The position numbers and the translations under genes were made by a program. Below are positions 7,975 through 12,373 of a stretch of 12,373 nt of DNA, in pieces; position 1 is the first letter of the stretch; the number at the start of each line of letters is the position of its first letter. Where the stretch lies: the NCBI GenBank assembly GCA_937967755.1, contig CALBTA010000650.1:1-12373 (forward strand), read 5' to 3'. A model generated the notes under the pieces. The model saw only the letters and a program-made list of their open reading frames with translations. It made no database searches and was not told the origin of the DNA. The DNA comes from an uncultured Planctomycetaceae bacterium (GTDB taxonomy: Bacteria; Planctomycetota; Planctomycetia; Pirellulales; Pirellulaceae).

Positions 7975-10337
7975 TCGATGCCTCTCATCTGAAACGGAAC
8001 GCTGCGAACGATGCCCAGCACGAGCGCCGAGCACCGATAGTCGTCTTCGGCCGCCGCTTGCACGATTTTCCGAATTGCGGGGCCGTCGTGCAACTCCAGC
8101 CCCCTTCCGAGGGCGAATGTCAGTAGCTTTTCAGTCGCCGTTCTGACGAATAATTGCGGCCGCGAGAGAATCGCCGTTTCCAGCCCCGCGACGCCGACGA
8201 ATTCGCTACCGCCTGGCAGGCCTCCGGTGGCGTTGACCGGTTGGCCGGCATCGGTTTGCCGCCAGCGGCCGACCGCGTCGAAATTTTCCAGCGCGAACCC
8301 GACAGGGTCCATCAGGTTGTGGCAACTGGCACAGGCCTTGTTCTCTCTGTGCTGCTGCAACCGCTGGCGCACCGTAAGCTGCGCCACAGCGATCTTTTGG
8401 TCTTCCAACGATGGAACGTCATCCGGCGGTGGCGGAGCGGGTGAGCCGAGAATGTTCTTCAACACCCAATTCCCACGAATGACAGGGGACGTTCGGGTCG
8501 CGTACGACGTGACGGTCAGAACACTGCCTTGCCGCAACAGCCCGCCCCGCACGCTGCCCTCGGGCAAATTCACACGGCGGAAGCGGCTGCCGTAGACGTG
8601 CGGCACGCCGTAGTGTTTCGCAAGCCGCTCATTCAGGAACGTGTGATCAGCGCGAATCAAATCCAGCACGCTGCTGTCATTCTGGATCAATGCTTCCACG
8701 TGCAATTCTGTCTCGCGACGCATCGCGCGGCGGAGGTTTTCGTCAAAGTCGGGATACAACCTGCCGTCTGGGGTGATCGCATCGAGGTTTCGCAAATGCA
8801 GCCACTGGCCGGCGAAGTTGGTCGCCAGGTTCGCAGCCTTTTCATCTGCGAGCATTCGCATCACTTGCTGCTGAAGAATTTCCGGCTCGCGAAGTTGGCC
8901 GCCGTCAGCCAGGTCGAGTAACTCGTCATCCGGCAACGAACTCCACAGAAAGAACGATAGCCGCGAAGCCAATTCGAATTCCGAAATTGCGTACGGGCCG
9001 TCGGCACCTTTGGGCTGGCGTTCGATTTTGAACAGGAAGTGGGGGCTGGTTAGGATGGCGGCAATCGCTGCTTCGATACCCGCGTCGAATCCGTCAGCCT
9101 CGTGCCGTTGGCGGAAGAACTTCAGCAGACGCTCGAGGCCGGCCTCGGCGACCGGGCGGCGGTAGGCGCGACGGGCCAGTGGTGCCAGAACTTCGCGAGC
9201 GGCGGACTCGGGGTCGGAATCTTCGTCGGGCCGCGCGATGAAAATTCGCCGCCGGCTGGGAGTAGCAGCCAATTGCTTCGTGGCGTCGTCGTTTTCCAGC
9301 TTGCCGAATGGCCCGGTGATGGAGACTTCATAGATGGCGGGGTTCAATCGGGGGTGCCGGTGCAGATTGAAGTGTACGTTCAGCGGTTGACGCTTCGTCT
9401 CTTCCAGCGAACCGCCTTGCCGCACGAACGTAACGCCCAAATCGTGCGGGCCGGCGGGAACCTGGATGCGGGCGCGAAGTTGCGAATCATCAAAGTCGGC
9501 GAGCTTGCCGCTGGCGGGGCGTTTGACGGTCAAACTCGCGGCACGCCGGTCGTCGAGCAAAATCTCCAACTGGTGCGTGCCGTGTAATCCTTCGACTTCG
9601 TCGTTGCGGTCGCGGGTAAGCCGGACCTGCACTTCGTACTCACCCGCCTGGCGAAAGTTGTGGGGAAACAATCCGCCGCCGCGCGTGCCCAGCGGCAAAC
9701 CCGGTACGCGTTGCTCTTGCGTGGTATCCGCTTTGATGCGGTAGGTGGTTCCCTCTGGACGCTCCATCGGAGCGCCGACCGCCAATCGGGCAATCCGCTG
9801 GGCGGCTTGCACATACCGGGTCAACAGAGCCGGCGGCAAATCACCCACCGTGACGTGGTCGAAACCGTGGCTCGATTCATCGGGCGGCAACAGGTCGGCC
9901 GCGCGGATGTCGACCGACAGCAGATCGCGAATCGCATTCTGATACTCCGTGCGGTTGAGCCGGCGGAATGTTGGCACACGCCCGGGGTTGGGCTGGCGGG
10001 CAGCCCCATCGTCGAGACGCGTCACCAGGTAGCTGGTCAAAGACGCGTACTCTTCGTCGCTCGGGCGGTCCTCACCCAGCGGGGGCATCTGCCGGGAATC
10101 CAGCTTGCGAACGACCTTCTCCCACGTAGGGCTATGTGCGGCAACTTCCTTCGTGATGATGCTATCCAAATCCAGCTCGCCCTCCTCGTCCGACGCGTTG
10201 TGGCAAGCGCTGCAATACCGGTCGGCCAGCGTCTGAAAACCGGCATCAGAAGGCGGCGAAGCGATCGCCGCCATGTGCCCAAACAGGACGGCACCGGCGA
10301 TGAGCAGCGGGCTTCGCACACGGAGGAGAAGGGCCAT
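7971..10337 (-). CDS. DUF1592-type multidomain protein with Planctomycete cytochrome-C domain
   Basis: The protein has 788 residues from the ATG at 10337. A hydrophobic N-terminus (about 9-27, ending AIAS) is a probable Sec signal peptide. A cytochrome-like haem site CSACH lies at 42-46, with QMPPLG (83-88) as the likely Met ligand region (the Planctomycete cytochrome C domain). Family knowledge predicts DUF1587 next (about 122-190; FRRLNRTEYQNAIRDLL), then a beta-rich segment (about 195-340), DUF1595 (about 375-440), DUF1592 (about 447-575), DUF1588 (about 590-690) and DUF1585 (about 712-785). A second haem-like site CASCH is at 669-673. Function is unknown; a periplasmic redox role is plausible. 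A start at 10505 is rejected because a near-consensus promoter lies between it and 10337. First gene of a coupled three-gene operon. Confidence 0.92.
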   Translation of the reverse strand: MALLLRVRSPLLIAGAVLFGHMAAIASPPSDAGFQTLADRYCSACHNASDEEGELDLDSIITKEVAAHSPTWEKVVRKLDSRQMPPLGEDRPSDEEYASLTSYLVTRLDDGAARQPNPGRVPTFRRLNRTEYQNAIRDLLSVDIRAADLLPPDESSHGFDHVTVGDLPPALLTRYVQAAQRIARLAVGAPMERPEGTTYRIKADTTQEQRVPGLPLGTRGGGLFPHNFRQAGEYEVQVRLTRDRNDEVEGLHGTHQLEILLDDRRAASLTVKRPASGKLADFDDSQLRARIQVPAGPHDLGVTFVRQGGSLEETKRQPLNVHFNLHRHPRLNPAIYEVSITGPFGKLENDDATKQLAATPSRRRIFIARPDEDSDPESAAREVLAPLARRAYRRPVAEAGLERLLKFFRQRHEADGFDAGIEAAIAAILTSPHFLFKIERQPKGADGPYAISEFELASRLSFFLWSSLPDDELLDLADGGQLREPEILQQQVMRMLADEKAANLATNFAGQWLHLRNLDAITPDGRLYPDFDENLRRAMRRETELHVEALIQNDSSVLDLIRADHTFLNERLAKHYGVPHVYGSRFRRVNLPEGSVRGGLLRQGSVLTVTSYATRTSPVIRGNWVLKNILGSPAPPPPDDVPSLEDQKIAVAQLTVRQRLQQHRENKACASCHNLMDPVGFALENFDAVGRWRQTDAGQPVNATGGLPGGSEFVGVAGLETAILSRPQLFVRTATEKLLTFALGRGLELHDGPAIRKIVQAAAEDDYRCSALVLGIVRSVPFQMRGIE

Positions 10338-10377
10338 ACGGTGTCCACAATTCAGTTCACTCGGGCATGAACGTTCG

Positions 10378-10407
10378 ATTATAAGCGGCGGAAGGGCACG
10401 CTGCCAA
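10378..10407 (-). promoter_or_regulatory. Strong candidate sigma-70 promoter of the DUF1592-DUF1552-ankyrin operon
   Basis: On the minus strand TTGGCA (10407-10402; 5 of 6) is followed by an 18-base spacer and a perfect -10 box TATAAT (10383-10378). Transcription would start near 10371, about 34 bases before the ATG at 10337. The site lies inside the would-be coding region of the longer open frame, which decides for the 10337 start. It also suggests housekeeping rather than ECF-dependent transcription of the operon. Confidence 0.65.
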
Positions 10408-10503
10408 CGATTGGCGGTCGCGACAGCGCCGCCTGTCACATGCTCACACGAAACAAGTTGTGTAGAATCTCCCATGCGTCCATCATCTTCAGCCTGGATG
10501 AAC

Positions 10504-10971
10504 ATGCCCGCGACTTCGCAACAAGAAACCCAGCCATCTGGCGACGATCAAGCGGAGGAAGCCCGCAGCGAAACCGCATCAACCGGTGGCGACCCTGAAT
10601 TGCGGGGCTGGAAGAAGACTGCGTTCTTATGCCTGGCGGTGCTATTCTTCACGCTGGGGGTCGCCGGAGCCGTTCTGCCGGGGCTTCCCGCCACGCCGTT
10701 CTTGTTGCTCACCAGCTATTTTCTCGTCCGTTCATCCCCCAAGTTAAATCGCCGGCTGCTTCGCTCACGCTGGTTTGGGCCGATACTGACCGATTGGCAA
10801 GTCCGCGGCGGCGTTCGTTGGCACGTGAAAATCAGAGCGATCATCTTCGTGGTGGCCGCCGTCGGCGTGACGCTATTCTTCACGGCTAATTCCCTGCCAA
10901 TCTCATCGGTCGTAGTAGCGGCGGCGTGCATCGGTATCCTCGTCATTCTACGCCTCCCAGCGGCACGTTGA
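10504..10971 (+). CDS. DUF454 (YbaN-like) small integral membrane protein
   Basis: About 155 residues from the ATG at 10504. A polar, acidic N-terminal tail (1-35) precedes the family core: GWKKTAFLCLAVLFFTLGVA (35-54), then VLPGLPATPFLLLTSYFLVR (57-76), then SSPKLNRRLL. Two hydrophobic segments lie at about 38-76 and two more at 110-128 and 131-149, giving a small inner-membrane protein. The family has no established biochemical role. It is transcribed divergently from the DUF1592 operon, with a 166-base gap. A -10-like TAGAAT at 10463-10468 sits just upstream, but no good -35 partners it. In-frame ATGs at 10498 and 10474 are alternatives and would add 2 or 10 residues. No Shine-Dalgarno decides between them; the family core is unaffected. 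Confidence 0.85.
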   Translation: MPATSQQETQPSGDDQAEEARSETASTGGDPELRGWKKTAFLCLAVLFFTLGVAGAVLPGLPATPFLLLTSYFLVRSSPKLNRRLLRSRWFGPILTDWQVRGGVRWHVKIRAIIFVVAAVGVTLFFTANSLPISSVVVAAACIGILVILRLPAAR

Positions 10972-11002
10972 GACAATCTTTCAAAAAAAGTGTACCAAGG
11001 GG

Positions 11003-11030
11003 TTGACAAGAGTGTGAATATCTGTATACT
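11003..11030 (+). promoter_or_regulatory. Strong sigma-70-type promoter, plus strand
   Basis: A perfect -35 TTGACA (11003-11008) is separated by 16 bases from TATACT (11025-11030; 5 of 6 consensus positions). Transcription would start near 11037. The next plausible plus-strand gene starts at 11655, so the promoter either serves that gene through a leader of about 620 bases or drives an untranslated RNA. A short dyad TGTA-N5-TACA (about 11023-11035) overlaps the -10 and could be an operator, though this is weak. Confidence 0.6.
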
Positions 11031-11047
11031 GTACAAATAATCGAGTG

Positions 11048-11069
11048 CGACGGTCTTCCAAGGCCGTCG
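11048..11069. repeat. 22-base hairpin-forming palindrome
   Basis: The segment begins cgacggtctt and ends aaggccgtcg. The arms pair over 8-10 bases (one G-U/G-T type pair) around ttccaa. It is the first structure after the predicted transcription start at about 11037. A following T-run is absent, so it is not a canonical terminator. Confidence 0.7.
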
Positions 11070-11096
11070 AAATGGATTAATAGGGGGTACAACTAC

Positions 11097-11144
11097 GTAG
11101 GACGCAGTTCCACTGCGTCGGGACGGGTTACAATCCCGTCCTAC
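11097..11144. repeat. 48-base compound palindromic element: two hairpins enclosed by an outer stem
   Basis: The outer arms gtagga (11097-11102) and tcctac (11139-11144) are perfect complements. Inside are two hairpins: gacgcag/ctgcgtc (11101-11107 and 11113-11119, loop ttcca) and ggacggg/cccgtcc (11121-11127 and 11135-11141, 7-base loop). The outer and inner arms overlap by a few bases, so alternative foldings compete. The compact design suggests a dispersed REP- or MITE-like intergenic element; no second copy is in this window. Confidence 0.7.
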
Positions 11145-11300
11145 TTCGCCGACAGTCTTCATCAAGGTGGCAGGGAGAATGCACCACCCACCCCCGAAAT
11201 GTCCGATTTTGGTGCATTTGGGGCGGGATGTGGTTCAATCGTCGTGCTGTAACCTATTGCAGTTCAACGACTTATGGAAACGCATGTTCACGTCATGCCG

Positions 11301-11343
11301 CCGCGAATGCACCACCGGCTGTGAATACGTGGTGCAGGCGCGG
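11301..11343. repeat. Imperfect 15-base inverted repeat (hairpin)
   Basis: The arm at 11301-11315 (ccgcgaatgcaccac) and the reverse complement of 11329-11343 agree at 13 of 15 positions, with a 13-base loop between them. The central 8 bases (tgcaccac/gtggtgca) pair perfectly. The same tgcacc core occurs at 11180-11185 and, inverted, at 11211-11216. Confidence 0.65.
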
Positions 11344-11356
11344 TTTACGACCACCA

Positions 11357-11482
11357 CGTAGTCACAAGCTGCCAGCTTGTTGACTGATGCGGATTGTTTG
11401 TGACCGCGGTGGTGAAGCGAGCTGCCAGGATGACAAGTGATGTAAAGCGGTTTAGCGGGCAAGCTGGCAGCTTGCCGCTACG
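11357..11482. mobile_element. Putative small non-coding element with 23-base terminal inverted repeats (MITE-like)
   Basis: The left end 11357-11379 (cgtag-tca-caagctgccagcttg) and the reverse complement of the right end 11460-11482 (cgtag-cgg-caagctgccagcttg) match at 20 of 23 positions. Each end is itself a hairpin around the 15-base core caagctgccagcttg, once in each orientation. The interior (80 bases) codes for nothing recognisable. No clear target-site duplication flanks it. It could be a dispersed repeat family of the genome, or two independent REP palindromes in opposite orientation. Confidence 0.5.
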
Positions 11483-11500
11483 AGGGTGTTGAAAAATTGG

Positions 11501-11617
11501 TCCCTCGGCAGAGGGAGGGGCGATTGCAGCAATGCTAGCGATGCATCGCTGCGCCCGAAAACGGCATTGCTGCGCTAGTGCCGCTTGTACTATGCTCCCC
11601 CTCCCGCGTTTGTTTTT
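11501..11617 (+). ncRNA. Nested inverted repeats with a T-rich tail: structured RNA or composite terminator candidate
   Basis: From outside in: gggagggg (11513-11520) pairs with cccctccc (11598-11605); gcagcaatgc (11526-11535) pairs perfectly with gcattgctgc (11564-11573); between them lies the perfect 14-base palindrome agcgatgcatcgct (11537-11550). A further hairpin tccctc/gaggga (11501-11506 and 11511-11516) competes with the outer stem. The closing stem is followed by gcgtttgttttta, which looks like an intrinsic-terminator tail for plus-strand transcription. Together with the promoter at 11003 it could end a transcript of about 580 bases. No known RNA family is recognised. Confidence 0.4.
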
Positions 11618-11654
11618 AGGACACGAAGTTGTTTTCCAAGGATGGGACCCAGCT

Positions 11655-12373
11655 ATGCATCCCCACAATTCTGATCAACTGCTGCACTTTTACGAAGAAC
11701 GCGTTCAACCGGCACTGTTCCAGCGGCTTGATCGGGCGTTTCCCGAGTTGGAATGGAACTGGACTGGCGATGGTTGGAAGGGCGTGAAGCGAACCGACGC
11801 CGGCGTCTACAACCGCTATGATCAAACGGCCATCGTTTGCAACCACCCTTGGGGTTTTGTCACCCGCAGCGGGACCGCGACCAGTTGGCTGGCCTACATC
11901 AACGGCGGAACCATGCCCACGGGCGTGGCGCTCGCCAGTGCCGTTCGGCGGTTGGCCGACCTAGCGGGCGTGGATTACAACTGGCAGCCGACTCATGGAA
12001 CTTACGAGCCGGCCGCGAAGACCTACAAGCCGCACTTCGATCACCCGCAGGCGTTCGGCCCCATCGAACCGGCCCGTGCGACGCACTTTGTGCCGCCGGT
12101 TTACGTGCCGCCGAATTTCACGCCGCAGTATGATCATGTTGCTTTGGAGCCGAGCGTTGAACCGATAGTGCAAGAGTTTCAACACGAAGTCCCACGGTTC
12201 GAAGACGGTGCGAAGCCGCAAGCGGCGTATGAATCGCATCACAACCGGCAGACGCAGTTGTGGGATGCGTTCGTTGCGTTCTGCCACGAATGCCTGTGCG
12301 TCGGTTACGAAGCGACGAACAACTCCGACATTCTAGAAGATGAAATCGAACATGAACATTGGACTGTTTGCGC
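11655..12373 (+). CDS. Hypothetical protein, N-terminal part; resembles the N-terminus of mobile-element primase/helicase-type proteins
   Basis: I translated 239 codons from the ATG at 11655 with no stop before the window edge. Residues 20-106 include LFQRLDRAFPELEW, GWKGVKRTDA, WGFVTRSGTATSWLAYINGG (66-85) and PTGVALASAVRRLADLAGVD (88-107). The order of an aromatic-glycine strand, W-x-x-Y-x-x-GG, then a P-x-G helix ending in LA-x-x-AGV, resembles the CHC2-like N-terminal region of primases carried by integrative elements, but without zinc-binding cysteines. A proline-rich linker (about 112-170) follows, then a segment with a CHECLC cluster (210-215). An AAGGA at 11638-11642 is far (12 bases) from the start. 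The catalytic or helicase part would lie beyond the window, so the assignment is tentative; a plain hypothetical call is the safe reading. Confidence 0.45.
   Translation, partial: MHPHNSDQLLHFYEERVQPALFQRLDRAFPELEWNWTGDGWKGVKRTDAGVYNRYDQTAIVCNHPWGFVTRSGTATSWLAYINGGTMPTGVALASAVRRLADLAGVDYNWQPTHGTYEPAAKTYKPHFDHPQAFGPIEPARATHFVPPVYVPPNFTPQYDHVALEPSVEPIVQEFQHEVPRFEDGAKPQAAYESHHNRQTQLWDAFVAFCHECLCVGYEATNNSDILEDEIEHEHWTVC

Larger units (their letters stand above)
10972..11654. other. 683-base gene-free region rich in promoter-like and palindromic sequence
   Basis: Between the DUF454 stop and the ATG at 11655 I find no convincing protein gene. The longest frames (about 60-110 codons) show no family resemblance and cross the palindromes. 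The region holds the plus-strand promoter at 11003-11030, hairpins at 11048-11069 and 11301-11343, a double-hairpin element at 11097-11144, a terminal-inverted-repeat element at 11357-11482, and nested inverted repeats at 11501-11617. This reads as a repeat cluster or a structured-RNA locus between core genes and a possible mobile element. Confidence 0.7.

Noticed and set aside
7975..8034. 20-residue N-terminal extension of the DUF1552 protein
   Set aside because: The internal ATG at 7974 gives a proper Tat signal, an ATGA overlap and a GAGAGG ribosome site 6 bases upstream.
10338..10505. 56-residue N-terminal extension of the DUF1592 protein
   Set aside because: A TTGGCA-18-TATAAT promoter lies inside it, and the shorter start begins directly with a signal peptide.
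11021..11046. Possible LexA (SOS) box overlapping the promoter at 11003-11030
   Set aside because: Only a half-site (tactgt) matches; the second half CAG at the required spacing is absent.
11167..11361. 64-codon plus-strand frame starting with GTG in the repeat region
   Set aside because: It runs through the inverted repeats and into the left end of the terminal-inverted-repeat element; low-complexity C/T-rich peptide with no family likeness.
11048..11482. CRISPR array
   Set aside because: The repeats are palindromes of different sequence and spacing, without regularly spaced identical units or cas genes.
11345..11668. 107-codon minus-strand frame across the palindromes
   Set aside because: It is built entirely from the repeat element and nested stems and overlaps the start of the gene at 11655.

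Overview
The window looks like chromosomal DNA from a planctomycete, probably of the Pirellula/Rhodopirellula/Blastopirellula type. The evidence is a paired DUF1592 (with Planctomycete cytochrome-C domain) and Tat-exported DUF1552 gene set, an ECF sigma factor joined to a membrane Ser/Thr kinase with TPR repeats, weak or absent Shine-Dalgarno sites, and intergenic DNA full of short palindromic repeats. No tRNA, rRNA or CRISPR array was seen. The lineage is inferred from gene families, not from a marker gene.

Layout. From 1 to about 10,340 every gene reads on the minus strand, in three blocks. (1) 1-1736: an ABC-transporter ATPase (453-1736) followed after 3 bases by the start of nusA (449 to the window edge). 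A candidate sigma-70 promoter lies at 1858-1886. (2) 2076-4810: an ECF-type sigma factor whose stop codon overlaps the start of a 711-residue kinase-TPR protein (ATGA), so the two are probably translationally coupled. (3) 5105-10337: an operon DUF1592 cytochrome-like protein, then DUF1552 Tat protein, then secreted ankyrin-repeat protein. Both junctions are ATGA overlaps, and a near-consensus promoter sits 34 bases or so upstream of the first gene. Block 3 should act outside the cytoplasmic membrane: all three proteins carry N-terminal export signals.

The plus strand carries a small DUF454 membrane protein (10504-10971), divergent from the DUF1592 operon. The stretch 10972-11654 has no convincing gene. 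It holds a strong plus-strand promoter (11003-11030), several hairpins, a 48-base double-hairpin element, a roughly 126-base element with 23-base imperfect terminal inverted repeats, and a nested inverted-repeat block ending in a T-rich tail. From 11655 to the window end runs the N-terminal part of a protein whose pattern resembles the N-terminal region of primase/helicase-type proteins from mobile elements. The right end may therefore be the edge of an accessory element.

Most worth following up: the coupled DUF1592/DUF1552/ankyrin cassette, the sigma-kinase pair, and the promoter-led structured intergenic region next to the primase-like gene.
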